Of a stretch of 64,000 nt of DNA, positions 1-8,348 are shown piece by piece. Position numbers and translations under genes: made by a program. The stretch comes from Mycolicibacterium mageritense (GTDB lineage Bacteria > Actinomycetota > Actinomycetes > Mycobacteriales > Mycobacteriaceae). The notes beneath the pieces are model-generated. The model saw nothing but the letters and a program-made list of their open reading frames with translations. It was not told the origin of the DNA and searched no databases. Position 1 is the stretch's first letter. Each line of letters begins with the position of its first letter. Where the stretch lies: assembly GCF_010727475.1 (NCBI RefSeq), contig NZ_AP022567.1, positions 7,130,001 through 7,194,000 of the forward strand. The letters run 5' to 3'.

Positions 1-977
1 GGTACGCCGGGAGCAGTCGGTATCGCTGCGGGTGACGTCGTGCGCTGCGAGCTCGGCGACGGGCTGGCCTCGCTGACCAACCCGGTGAGAAGCCCGTCGT
101 AGAGCCAACGTTGGAGGGCACCCACTGTTGGCGCCTCGCCCGCTATCTCGACCACCAGACTCCAGTACCGATGGATGCGTGGATCCTGATCGGCGCCGGA
201 ATTCTCGGCTAGGGCACGCCTGAACATCGGCGTGTCCGTTGTGCGCCGGGCCCTGGCATGTGCGTCGACGAACTTGTCGACGACCGGGCCTGCGGTCGGT
301 GGCTGACCTGAGAGGAGAAGTGGCAACGCCATATCGCATGCCTCGGCGACGCCCGTGAGGAGCCCTCGACGGTCGACGATGCTCGTTGGTTCGAAGCGCC
401 ACAGCTGGCGGGCCATCGCGGTGCCGAACGCCGGTTGCCCGCAGAGCGCGACGAGTTCTGCATACGCGACAACACGGGCAGCGCTCGGCTCGTTCGGCGG
501 GAGCGGAACTGTCATATCCACGAATTCGTCGAGCCTGTCCGGAGCAGCCGAGCCCGCGAACAGCCGCCGCCAGAACTTCACAAGCGCGTCATACCCGCGG
601 CACCCGTCCTGCACGGCGGACAGCAGTTGCAGCCGCACCGACCGATCGCGGGGCGCTGCATGCTCGAGCGCAGCCAACGATGCCCGCCGCCACGCAAGCA
701 TGGCCAGCTCGACATCGACCGCGGTTCGTTCGGCCGCGACAGCCTCACCTATCGAGACCCGGCCCGCCAGCACATCACTGATCGCGTTAAGGCCGAGACC
801 AAGCGCCCGGAGCCGTTTGACCAGCGTGAGTGTTTCGACAGCGGTCGCATCGAACACGCGGTGACCGCCAGAACTGCGACGAGACTCGAGGATGCCTTCA
901 TCGCAGTAATACCGGATGGTCCGCACGGGCACACCGCTCAGCCGCGACAGTTCGCCGATGGTTGTGCCGTGTGTCAC
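1..977 (-). CDS. MerR-family transcriptional regulator (3' end cut by window edge)
   Basis: Read on the minus strand from a GTG at 977, the frame stays open for 325 codons to the window edge. The first 70 residues are a MerR winged helix: TIGELSRLSGVPVRTIRYY, then a GHRVFDATAV wing and a leucine-rich dimer helix. The rest is a helical effector domain with no motif I recognise, so the inducer is unknown. AAGGGA lies 4 nt before the GTG. The gene is divergent from the mycothiol-type enzyme at 1023, and a MerR-type dyad lies between them, so it probably controls that gene and itself. At more than 325 residues it is long for a simple MerR protein. Confidence 0.85.
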   Translation of the reverse strand, partial: MTHGTTIGELSRLSGVPVRTIRYYCDEGILESRRSSGGHRVFDATAVETLTLVKRLRALGLGLNAISDVLAGRVSIGEAVAAERTAVDVELAMLAWRRASLAALEHAAPRDRSVRLQLLSAVQDGCRGYDALVKFWRRLFAGSAAPDRLDEFVDMTVPLPPNEPSAARVVAYAELVALCGQPAFGTAMARQLWRFEPTSIVDRRGLLTGVAEACDMALPLLLSGQPPTAGPVVDKFVDAHARARRTTDTPMFRRALAENSGADQDPRIHRYWSLVVEIAGEAPTVGALQRWLYDGLLTGLVSEASPSPSSQRTTSPAAIPTAPGV

Positions 978-983
978 AGTCCC

Positions 984-1015
984 TTGAACCTCCACCCCAC
1001 TGGAGCTTCTAGCGT
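984..1015 (+). promoter_or_regulatory. MerR-type operator and promoter
   Basis: A dyad GAACCTCCA (986-994) / TGGAGCTTC (1001-1009), one mismatch, lies between TTGAAC (984-989, -35) and TAGCGT (1010-1015, -10). The 20-bp spacer is the over-long spacing typical of MerR-activated promoters. The -10 box ends 7 nt before the ATG at 1023, so the mRNA is probably leaderless. Confidence 0.6.
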
Positions 1016-1022
1016 AGGCCGC

Positions 1023-1661
1023 ATGAACACCGACGACATCTGGCGGGCCGTCGACACCGAACGACGCAACCTGCATCAGCTGCTCGAACCGCTCACCGCA
1101 CCACAGTGGCGCCACGCCAGCCTGTGTGAGCAGTGGCGGGTCCGCGATGTCGTCGCCCATGTGGTGCTCTCAACCGAGGCCACCGTCGGGCGGATCATGG
1201 TCAACCTGCTGCGCGCCCGCGGCAGCATCGACCGGATGGTGTGCGAAACCGCGATTCGCCACGCGTCGAACGCTGATGACCGAAAGCTGCTGAACGAGCT
1301 TCGCGCCACGATCGGGTCACGCTTCACCGCGGTCGGTACCACACCCACGGATCGGTTGATGGATCTGCTGGTACATGCTCAAGACATCGCGGTGCCGCTC
1401 GGCCTTCGTCACGAAATACCAACGGCGGCAGCGCTCCTGGCGCTCGAACGGGTGTGGAATCCGCGATTCCCGTTCCACGCCGCCAAGCGATTGGCGCCCT
1501 ACCGGTTGCGCGCGGTCGACGCCGAATGGGCCGCGGGCACCGGCCCGGTCATCGAGGGGCCGGTTTCGGCGCTGCTCATGCTCGCGACCGGGCGCAAGTC
1601 GGCGGCTCTGCCGCACCTCACCGGCGATGGCGTCGAATTCCTGCGCCGAGCAGACGTATAG
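1023..1661 (+). CDS. DinB/MDMPI-fold mycothiol-dependent enzyme (maleylpyruvate isomerase family)
   Basis: 212 residues. The N-terminal helix bundle has the family pattern W-x-V-R-D-V-V-A-H-V (His46) and a second D-L-L-V-H-A-Q-D-I motif (His118, Asp121), expected to hold a metal that activates mycothiol. Actinobacterial members of this family act in mycothiol-dependent isomerisation or detoxification; the substrate cannot be read here. The ATG at 1023 sits 7 nt after a -10 box, favouring a leaderless start. The stop codon lies inside the hairpin repeat shared with the pheT 3' end. Control by the divergent MerR protein suggests induction by a small reactive compound. Confidence 0.75.
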   Translation: MNTDDIWRAVDTERRNLHQLLEPLTAPQWRHASLCEQWRVRDVVAHVVLSTEATVGRIMVNLLRARGSIDRMVCETAIRHASNADDRKLLNELRATIGSRFTAVGTTPTDRLMDLLVHAQDIAVPLGLRHEIPTAAALLALERVWNPRFPFHAAKRLAPYRLRAVDAEWAAGTGPVIEGPVSALLMLATGRKSAALPHLTGDGVEFLRRADV

Positions 1662-1706
1662 GTACCCAGGAAAGCGGTTTCCGGGGTACGCGCGCGTCTG
1701 CTCGGC
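1646..1706. repeat. Dispersed hairpin repeat between convergent genes, copy 1
   Basis: Outer arms CCGAGCAGACG (1646-1656) and CGTCTGCTCGG (1695-1705) are perfectly complementary. An inner stem GTACCC-a-GGAAA (1662-1673) pairs with TTTCC-g-GGGTAC (1678-1689). The right half (1683-1706) is identical over 24 nt to 16969-16992. It lies between the convergent MDMPI and pheT genes and could terminate both. Confidence 0.8.
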
Positions 1707-1713
1707 CGGGAAG

Positions 1714-4194
1714 CTAGCCCCGCAGGACCGCGCCGACGCGTTCGGCGGCGGCCGCAACCGCCGCGTCGCGGGCGGCGCTGGCCTCGTCTTCGGTCAGCGT
1801 GCGATCGCTAGCCCGGAACCGCAGTGCCACGGTCAGGGATTTGCGCCCCTCCCCGATCTGCGGGCCGGTGTAGACGTCGAACAACCGCGCGTCCTCCAGC
1901 AGCTCACCGGCTCCGCTGCGCACCGCGTCGACGACCGCGGCGGCCGAGACGTCGTCGGAGACGATCAGGCTGATGTCCTGGAACACCGCAGGGAACGGTG
2001 AAACCGACGGCGCCGGAAGGGTTTCCACGATCGGGATGGCGTCGAGGTCCACTTCGACCGCGCACGTGCCCTTGGGCAACCCGGCACGTTCGACGACTGC
2101 CGGGTGTAGTTGCCCGGCGTATCCGACGGTGACCTCGCCGACCAGCACCTCGGCGCACCGGCCCGGATGCCACGGCAGCTCTGCGGCGGCACGCAGCGTG
2201 AGCTCCACGCCCGCAGCCCGGCCGATCACGCGCACGGCCTCGAAGGCGTCGGACGCCTCGACCGGACGCCCGGGCCCCCACGGCCCCGCGGGCTCGCGCA
2301 ACCCGGCGAGCACCGCCCCGACGTGCTGGGGTTGGCGCGGCAACGACGCGTCCAGGCCCGCGATCTCGTCGTCGGTGGGCCTGCGGTCGGTGGGGATGCG
2401 CTCGACGGCGCGGGTGTCTGCCGTCGGCTCGACCACCTGGGCGATGGCGAACAGCGCGACATCGGGCGCCCCGCGGGACACGTTGCGCACCAACGCTTCC
2501 AGCAGCCCGGGTAGCAGCGTGGTGGCCAGCTCGGGCCGGTCGGCCTCCAGCGGATTGAGCACCGTGGTGGTCGAGCGCCGAGGATCGTCGTCGGCCAGCC
2601 CCCAGGTGTCGAACACCCCTCCGGGCAGGAACGGCGTCGGGAGGATCTCGACGAAACCGGTCAGCGCGAGCGACTTTCCGATCGCACGGCGCCGCTTCTG
2701 AACCGGGGTGAGCCCACGTCCGCCCGGAGCCTTCGGGAGCACCGACGGGATGATCTCGAGGCCTTCCAGCCGCAGCACCTCCTCGACCAGGTCGGCGGGC
2801 TGCCGCAGATCGGGCCGCCAGCTGGGCGGTGTGACGGTGAGCGGATCGGAACCGGCCACCACTGCCCCGATCTGGGCCAGCCGGCGAGCCGTGGTGCCCG
2901 CGGCGTACTCGACGCCCGCGGTGCGGTCAGGCCGGTCGGCCGCGATCTCGATGGCCGGCTGCGCCCAGTTCTCCCGATGGTCTGCCCGCCAGTCCGTCAG
3001 AGTCGGATCCACCGTGCCACCGGCGATCTCGGCCAACAGTGCGGCGCAACGATCAAGGGCCGCAACAGAGATCGCGGGATCGACAGAGCGCTCGTAGCGC
3101 CGGCCGGCCTCGCTGGCCAGGTGCAGGCGACGCTGGGTCCGCGACACCGCGGCGGGATCCCACACCGCGGCCTCCAGCAACACATCGGTGGTGGAATCGC
3201 GAACCTCGGTGGTTCCTGCGCCCATCACGCCGCCGATCGCCGCGGTCGCAACGTCGTCGACGATCAGCACATCACCCGCGTTGAGGGTGCGCTCGACATC
3301 GTCGAGCGTCACGACCTTCTCACCGTCGCGGGCGAAGCGCACGTCGAAACCGCCGGTGATCAGGCTGCGATCGTGTGCGTGCATCGGGTGCCCGAGTTCG
3401 AGCATGACGTAGTTGGTCACATCGACTGCCGGCGAGATGGCCCGGATGCCGCTGAGCAGCAGGCGGCGCTGCATCCACCACGGCGACACCGCGGCCGGGT
3501 CGATGCCCGTGACGGGACGCAGCCCGAACCGCTGAACGCCGGTGCCGGGCTGCACGGTGAGCGGCCACGCCTCGCCTTCGACGGACAGCGCAGGCACGTC
3601 GGCCGGGTCGACGTAGTCCAGGTCGTAGGCACAGGCGATCTCTCGCGCCAGACCGCGCACCGAAAGGCAGTAGCCGCGGTCGGGCGTGATCGCCAGGTGG
3701 AACACGACGTCGTCGAGGCCCAGCACATCGGCGGCGCGCGCACCGGGCTCCGCGGTGCCCGGCGGCAGCACCAGGATGCCGGAATGGTCGACGCCCAGGT
3801 TCATCTCGGCAGCCGAGCAGATCATGCCGTCGGACAGCCGCCCGTAGGTCTTGCGCGATCCGATCGTGAAGTCGCCCGGCAGCGTGGTGCCCGGCAATGC
3901 CACCACCACTAGATCGCCGACCGCGAAGTTCGTTGCACCACACACGATGTCGCGGAGCTCGGCCTCGCCGACGTCGACCTTGCAAGCCCGGATCGGCTTC
4001 TTGAACTCGGTGAGTTCCTCGATCTCGGCGACCCGGCCGACCGTCAGCGGACCGCTGACCGGGCCGATCGGGATGACTTCCTCGACCTCATGGCCGATAC
4101 GGATGAACGTCTGCTCGAGCTCCTCTGCCGAAACATCCCAACCAGGCGCGCCGGCCTGGACGGTGTCACGCAGCCAGCTGTACGGAATACGCAT
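1714..4194 (-). CDS. pheT: Phenylalanine--tRNA ligase, beta subunit
   Basis: 826 residues, normal for bacterial PheT. It forms the alpha2-beta2 enzyme with PheS that charges tRNA-Phe in the cytoplasm. Domains in order: a tRNA-binding OB domain (about 40-150), the B3/4 editing domain that removes mischarged Tyr, the B5 DNA-binding-like domain, a catalytically inactive aaRS-like core, and the C-terminal FDX-ACB anticodon-binding domain from about residue 735 (SPFPAVFQDISLIV). Its ATG overlaps the pheS TGA (ATGA), so translation is coupled and the subunits are probably made in equal amounts. It ends just upstream of the hairpin repeat. Ortholog of Rv1650 by sequence and order. Confidence 0.97.
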   Translation of the reverse strand: MRIPYSWLRDTVQAGAPGWDVSAEELEQTFIRIGHEVEEVIPIGPVSGPLTVGRVAEIEELTEFKKPIRACKVDVGEAELRDIVCGATNFAVGDLVVVALPGTTLPGDFTIGSRKTYGRLSDGMICSAAEMNLGVDHSGILVLPPGTAEPGARAADVLGLDDVVFHLAITPDRGYCLSVRGLAREIACAYDLDYVDPADVPALSVEGEAWPLTVQPGTGVQRFGLRPVTGIDPAAVSPWWMQRRLLLSGIRAISPAVDVTNYVMLELGHPMHAHDRSLITGGFDVRFARDGEKVVTLDDVERTLNAGDVLIVDDVATAAIGGVMGAGTTEVRDSTTDVLLEAAVWDPAAVSRTQRRLHLASEAGRRYERSVDPAISVAALDRCAALLAEIAGGTVDPTLTDWRADHRENWAQPAIEIAADRPDRTAGVEYAAGTTARRLAQIGAVVAGSDPLTVTPPSWRPDLRQPADLVEEVLRLEGLEIIPSVLPKAPGGRGLTPVQKRRRAIGKSLALTGFVEILPTPFLPGGVFDTWGLADDDPRRSTTTVLNPLEADRPELATTLLPGLLEALVRNVSRGAPDVALFAIAQVVEPTADTRAVERIPTDRRPTDDEIAGLDASLPRQPQHVGAVLAGLREPAGPWGPGRPVEASDAFEAVRVIGRAAGVELTLRAAAELPWHPGRCAEVLVGEVTVGYAGQLHPAVVERAGLPKGTCAVEVDLDAIPIVETLPAPSVSPFPAVFQDISLIVSDDVSAAAVVDAVRSGAGELLEDARLFDVYTGPQIGEGRKSLTVALRFRASDRTLTEDEASAARDAAVAAAAERVGAVLRG

Positions 4195-5237
4195 CAGACG
4201 CCGGCTCCGAACGGCAGCGAGAAGCGCACGTCGCCCTCGACCATGTCACGCATGTCGGGAATTCCATTGCGGAACTGCAGGGTTCGCTCCAATCCCATTC
4301 CGAAGGCGAAGCCCGAGTACACCTCGGGGTCGATACCGCACGCGCGCAACACGTTCGGATTCACCATGCCGCAGCCGCCCCACTCGACCCAGCCGGGTCC
4401 ACCCTTCTTGTTGGGGAACCAGATGTCGACCTCTGCCGAAGGCTCGGTGAAGGGGAAGAAGTGCGGACGGAACCGGGTGCGCCCCTCGGGACCGAACTGC
4501 GCGCGGGCAAAAGCGTCGAGCGTGCCGCGCAGGTGGGCCATGGTCAGACCCTTGTCCACCGCGAGGCCTTCCACCTGATGGAACACCGGCGTGTGGGTCG
4601 AGTCGAGTTCGTCGGTGCGGAAGGTCCGCCCGATCGAGACGATGTAGACCGGCAGCTCACGCTCCAGCAGGGCCCGGATCTGCACCGGGGACGTGTGGGT
4701 GCGCAGCACTTGCCGGGAGCCGTCCGGGGCGATCTGGAAGGTGTCCTGCTCGCTGCGCGCGGGGTGGTCTGGCGGGAAGTTCAGCGCGTCGAAGTTGAAC
4801 TGCTCGGTCTCGACCTCGGGCCCCTCGGCCAGTTCCCAACCCATGGCCACGAAGGTGTCGGCGACGTTCTCGGCGAGGATCGTGATCGGGTGCCTGGCCC
4901 CGAGGGGCTGGCGCGTCGACGGCAGCGTGACGTCGATGCGCTCGGCGACCAGCACCGCGGCGTCCCGTTCGGCACGCAACACCGCGAGCCGCTCGTCGTA
5001 GGCGCGCTGCGCTTCGCCGCGGGCAACGTTGACGCGTTTGCCTGCGTCGGCCCGGTCGCTCTTCGGCAACGTGCCCAACGCCTGGCGGGCCAGGGCGATC
5101 GGGGCCCGGTCACCGAGGTGCTCGGTCTTGGCGCGCGCGAGCGCGTCGAGGTCACCGGCCAGTTCGAAAGCGTGCCGGGCTGCGCTGACGGCTTTGGTCA
5201 GGGCTTCTTCTGAGAGGTCACTGGGCTGCTGAGCCAC
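4194..5237 (-). CDS. pheS: Phenylalanine--tRNA ligase, alpha subunit
   Basis: 347 residues. The class II aaRS catalytic subunit activates Phe and transfers it to tRNA-Phe. An N-terminal coiled-coil arm (residues about 1-95) is followed by the core, with motif 2 around FHQVEGLAVDKG and motif 3 in GFAFGMGLERTLQFRNGIPD. The GTG start at 5237 is preceded by a TATGAT -10 box with a 6-nt gap and no ribosome-binding site, so this is probably a leaderless mRNA. It is followed by pheT with an ATGA overlap and lies downstream of the cyclase/rhomboid pair on the same strand, as in M. tuberculosis (Rv1647-Rv1650). Confidence 0.97.
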   Translation of the reverse strand: MAQQPSDLSEEALTKAVSAARHAFELAGDLDALARAKTEHLGDRAPIALARQALGTLPKSDRADAGKRVNVARGEAQRAYDERLAVLRAERDAAVLVAERIDVTLPSTRQPLGARHPITILAENVADTFVAMGWELAEGPEVETEQFNFDALNFPPDHPARSEQDTFQIAPDGSRQVLRTHTSPVQIRALLERELPVYIVSIGRTFRTDELDSTHTPVFHQVEGLAVDKGLTMAHLRGTLDAFARAQFGPEGRTRFRPHFFPFTEPSAEVDIWFPNKKGGPGWVEWGGCGMVNPNVLRACGIDPEVYSGFAFGMGLERTLQFRNGIPDMRDMVEGDVRFSLPFGAGV

Positions 5238-5243
5238 CCGGCG

Positions 5244-5249
5244 ATCATA
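5244..5249 (-). promoter_or_regulatory. -10 box of a leaderless pheST promoter
   Basis: TATGAT on the minus strand, 6 nt before the pheS GTG. It is a near-consensus SigA -10 element, and there is no Shine-Dalgarno sequence between it and the start. Confidence 0.55.
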
Positions 5250-5294
5250 GGCGATGCCCTGATCACGCTTCGAATGCGTTTCCCGGCGTCATCG

Positions 5295-6137
5295 TCAGCG
5301 GAGTCCGGCCGGCGGCCCCGCGGCATCGGAACGGGGGGCCATCGCGGCCGTACTGTTCACGCCGGCCGATCCCCGGGAAGTCAGCTGGGTGAACCCGTAT
5401 CCGGCGCCGGCACCCAGCAACCCCGCCGTGACGGTGATCAGCACCATCCCCCCGGTGCCGGCGAGCAGCATGAGGCCGAACAGCCCCGCGAACGCCAGCA
5501 TCAGACGCCGCGGCGTGGTCCATCCGCCGGGGCGGCCCAGCCGGGTGGCCACCAGCATGCCGAGCCCGAGCGCCGTCACGTGCCCGACGTCGGTGAAGTA
5601 GCGACTCACCGCCACCACGGCCAGCGCCACCGCAAGCCACCAGCCGATCCACAGCGGGCGCCAGCGCCGCGGGATGGCGGCCGTGAGCGCGCCGAGCACC
5701 GCGGCCGCGCCGTAGCTCATCCCCACGTCGATGTCGTGGCTGACCGAGCCGGGGGTCCAGCCCGCCTTCACGGCGACGGTAAGACCGATCGCGACCAGCA
5801 GGGTGGCGCCGATGTGACCGAACGCGAACATCGCGATCAACCGCCTGCTGCGCCAGAACAGTTCCGCGAGCGCCAGCAGGCACACCAGGCCGGGCATCCA
5901 GCCGTAGATCGGGCCCGCGTCGGTGACGAACGCGCTGCCCACCAGCGTGCCGAAGTGGCCGTGCCGCAGGTTGTGCAGATTGGTGCTGGCCGCGCTGACG
6001 ACCCGGTCCTGCACCTGCGGGCCCAGTGCCAGCAACACCACCGTCACCGTCGTCAGGGCCATCGCGTACGCCAGCGTGACCGGAATCCGGGTCAGCTGGG
6101 TCCAGAACACCGAAACGCGAGCGAGCACCGGATCCAC
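5295..6137 (-). CDS. Rhomboid-like integral membrane protein (Rv1648-type)
   Basis: 280 residues from a GTG whose first base overlaps the TAG of the cyclase gene (TAGTG at 6139-6135), so the pair is translationally coupled. About six hydrophobic segments, in a rhomboid-like layout: LAYAMALTTVTVVLLALGP, then LRHGHFGTLVGSAFVTDAG, IAMFAFGHIGATLLVAIGL, a DIDVGMSYGAAAVLGAL segment, a W-rich helix, a D-V-G-H-V-TALGLGML segment and a final Gly-rich helix. A GxSx serine-protease motif is not obvious (the nearest is GMSYG), so proteolysis is unproven; it could be a pseudo-rhomboid that scaffolds the upstream cyclase. A longer frame reading through from 6749 is a shadow. Confidence 0.8.
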   Translation of the reverse strand: MDPVLARVSVFWTQLTRIPVTLAYAMALTTVTVVLLALGPQVQDRVVSAASTNLHNLRHGHFGTLVGSAFVTDAGPIYGWMPGLVCLLALAELFWRSRRLIAMFAFGHIGATLLVAIGLTVAVKAGWTPGSVSHDIDVGMSYGAAAVLGALTAAIPRRWRPLWIGWWLAVALAVVAVSRYFTDVGHVTALGLGMLVATRLGRPGGWTTPRRLMLAFAGLFGLMLLAGTGGMVLITVTAGLLGAGAGYGFTQLTSRGSAGVNSTAAMAPRSDAAGPPAGLR

Positions 6138-7051
6138 TATGCGCCCGGCGCTCCTTCGTCCTCCGCCTCGCCTGCTGGCAACTGCCTGGGAATTTTCACG
6201 CGGTACATCACCAGGTCGTCGGGCACGCCGTCCGGTCTGGCCGAGAACACCTGCCAGCGTTGCCGTTTCACCGTCAACCCGAGCGCTTCCAGATGCTCGG
6301 CGGGGATCTGGTCCACGGTCGTGTGCGACACCATCAGACCCCCCTTGGCCGCCCGTTCCATGACGCGCGCGGTGATGTTGACGTCGACACCGAGCCAGTC
6401 CGACCCGATGCGTTGCGGCCGTCCGGTGTGCATACCGACCCTCATGCGGGGCGTGTAGCCGTCCACCTCGACCGAATTGACCGCGTCGAGGGCCATGATG
6501 ACCGCGGCCAGCGCGGTCGCGGGGTTGGCAAACACCGCCATCATGCCGTCGCCCATCCGTTTGACGATGTGGCCGCCCGCCTCCAGCAACGGCGGCTCCA
6601 CGACCTGGGCGACGCGGCGCAACAGTCGCAGCGTGGCGTCGTCGCCCGCCTTGAGAGACCACGACGAGAACCCGACCAGGTCGGTGAACACCAGGGTGAC
6701 CTCGGGGTTGGCCGGCGTGCCCGACACGCGTTCGGTCAGTGCCTGCCACACCTGCAGTGCGCCGAGACTCACCTCGCGGGACGCGGCCTCGCGGTCCAGG
6801 AACCGGTCCGCGACCCGAGCGGCGGCACGCGGTCCGCCGTCGCCCGCGGCCGACAGCGGATCACCGAAATCGGGATCGCCGGGCAGCGACCGGCGGATGC
6901 GCCGGACCAACGCGATCACCGAAGGGCTGTGGTTGGTCCGCTGCAGCCAACCCAGCGGCCCGGGCAAACCCTGGGGCAGCGTAGGAGGACCGGAGGACTG
7001 CTCGATCTCCCCAACACGGCCGGATCGTTCATCGAACGATTCGCCATCCAC
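6137..7051 (-). CDS. Class III adenylyl cyclase (Rv1647-type)
   Basis: 304 residues from GTG 7051. Makes cAMP from ATP. The N-terminal about 115 residues have no clear domain; the cyclase homology domain follows. Metal-binding Asp124 lies in FTDLVGF and Asp168 in MGDG; the transition-state Asn225 and Arg229 are in DVNITARVME. A longer frame opens at TTG 7087, but a TACTCT -10 box lies 6 nt before GTG 7051 and TTGCCG 18 bp further up, so I place a leaderless start at 7051. It is coupled to the rhomboid-like gene. Orthologs of Rv1647 are catalytically active soluble cyclases, and the product links to the cAMP-binding stress protein at 38.4 kb. Confidence 0.9.
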   Translation of the reverse strand: MDGESFDERSGRVGEIEQSSGPPTLPQGLPGPLGWLQRTNHSPSVIALVRRIRRSLPGDPDFGDPLSAAGDGGPRAAARVADRFLDREAASREVSLGALQVWQALTERVSGTPANPEVTLVFTDLVGFSSWSLKAGDDATLRLLRRVAQVVEPPLLEAGGHIVKRMGDGMMAVFANPATALAAVIMALDAVNSVEVDGYTPRMRVGMHTGRPQRIGSDWLGVDVNITARVMERAAKGGLMVSHTTVDQIPAEHLEALGLTVKRQRWQVFSARPDGVPDDLVMYRVKIPRQLPAGEAEDEGAPGA

Positions 7052-7057
7052 AGCGCA

Positions 7058-7087
7058 AGAGTATGTGGCCGTTCCTGTGAGCGGCAA
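7058..7087 (-). promoter_or_regulatory. Promoter of the adenylyl cyclase gene
   Basis: On the minus strand, TTGCCG (7087-7082) and TACTCT (7063-7058) are separated by 18 bp. The -10 box ends 6 nt before the GTG at 7051. This supports a leaderless transcript and rejects the upstream TTG, which would lie inside the -35 element. Confidence 0.5.
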
Positions 7088-7304
7088 TCACGCAGGGTGC
7101 AGGCTTGCTCACACCTTCCGACGGCCGTTCGAACCACGCTGGTCACGCCTGTGCGGCGGCGGGATAGCCGTGCGATAACCAGCGCATAACACTGCGCTGC
7201 GACGCGCCGCGGCGTCATAGACAACGCATGTTGTCATCACTATGGTGGGGATCACACGCTGGTGTCAGAGCACCTGAGCGTCACCGAGAGTCGATGGAGC
7301 CACG

Positions 7305-8339
7305 ATGGCGGCGAGAGCAACGAAACCCGAACTCGATCCTCTGGGCCCGGATTCCCTGACCTGGAAGTACTTCGGTGATCTGCGTACGGGAATGCTCGGG
7401 GTCTGGATCGGCGCGATCCAGAACATGTATCCCGAGCTCGGCGCGGGCGTCGAAGAACATTCGATCCTGCTGCGCGAACCGCTGCAGCGCGTCGCGCGGT
7501 CGGTGTACCCGATCATGGGCGTGGTCTATGACGGCGACCGGGCCGCCGAAACCGGCGCGCAGATCAAGGGCTTTCACCACACCATCAAGGGTGTCGACGG
7601 CCAGGGCCGCCGCTATCACGCACTGAACCCCGACACGTTCTACTGGGCGCACGCCACGTTCTTCATGCTCATCATCAAGACCGCCGAGTACTTCTGCGGT
7701 GGACTGACCGAGGCCGAGAAGCGTCAGCTGTTCGACGAACACGTGCAGTGGTACCGCATGTACGGCATGAGCATGCGGCCCGTTCCCAAGACCTGGGAGG
7801 ACTTCCAGGACTACTGGGACAGCAAGTGCCGCGACGAGCTGGAGATCAACCGGGCCACGCTCGACATCTTCTCCATCCGGATTCCCAAGCCATGGTTCGT
7901 GCTGATGCCCACCCCGCTGTGGGATCAGCTGTTCAGGCCGATGGTCGGGGCGCAACGCTGGATCGCTGCCGGATTGTTCGACCCGGCCGTGCGGGAGAAG
8001 GCGGGCATGCGCTGGACGCCGGGCGACGAGGTGCTGCTGCGAATCTTCGGCAAGATGGTCGAGTTGGCGTTCGTCGCAGTCCCCGACGAGATCAGATTGC
8101 ACCCGCGGGCGCTGTCGGCATATCGGCGCGCGGCAGGCAAGATCCCCGCCGACGCTCCCCTGGTCGAGGCCCCGGGATTCATGGCCCCGCCCCGCGATCG
8201 CCGCGGACTGCCCATGCACTATCTGCCCAGGCGCAAGTCACTGCTCGACCGGGCCGGCTCGCTGGTGCACACCACGTTCTCACTGTCGGTGCTGCGACCG
8301 GCCCGACGACCCGACCAACGCCGCGAACCCGCGGCATAA
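7305..8339 (+). CDS. Oxygenase MpaB family protein (DUF2236)
   Basis: 344 residues, no signal peptide. Members of DUF2236 resemble rubber oxygenase Lcp and the MpaB domain and bind b-type heme. Family features seen here are the N-terminal GLDPLGPDSLTWKYFGD-like segment, the region HALNPDTFYWAHATFF with conserved His residues, and a P-KTW-EDFQDYWD motif. The ATG at 7305 follows GGAGCC. The cyclase gene is divergent on the left (253-nt gap), and an acyl-CoA dehydrogenase starts 10 nt downstream, so the two are probably co-transcribed, hinting at lipid or hydrophobic-substrate oxidation. Rv1645c is the likely ortholog. Substrate unknown. Confidence 0.85.
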   Translation: MAARATKPELDPLGPDSLTWKYFGDLRTGMLGVWIGAIQNMYPELGAGVEEHSILLREPLQRVARSVYPIMGVVYDGDRAAETGAQIKGFHHTIKGVDGQGRRYHALNPDTFYWAHATFFMLIIKTAEYFCGGLTEAEKRQLFDEHVQWYRMYGMSMRPVPKTWEDFQDYWDSKCRDELEINRATLDIFSIRIPKPWFVLMPTPLWDQLFRPMVGAQRWIAAGLFDPAVREKAGMRWTPGDEVLLRIFGKMVELAFVAVPDEIRLHPRALSAYRRAAGKIPADAPLVEAPGFMAPPRDRRGLPMHYLPRRKSLLDRAGSLVHTTFSLSVLRPARRPDQRREPAA

Positions 8340-8348
8340 GCTCTCGAG

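Noticed and set aside
435..1661. Long plus-strand frame of 408 codons
   Set aside because: Its first part is antisense to a clear MerR protein and has no family-like sequence; only the part from 1023 is a real gene.
7077..7093. CRP-like site at the cyclase promoter (TGTGA...ATCAC)
   Set aside because: The spacing between GTGA and TCAC is seven bases instead of six, and it overlaps the -35 box; I consider it a chance match.
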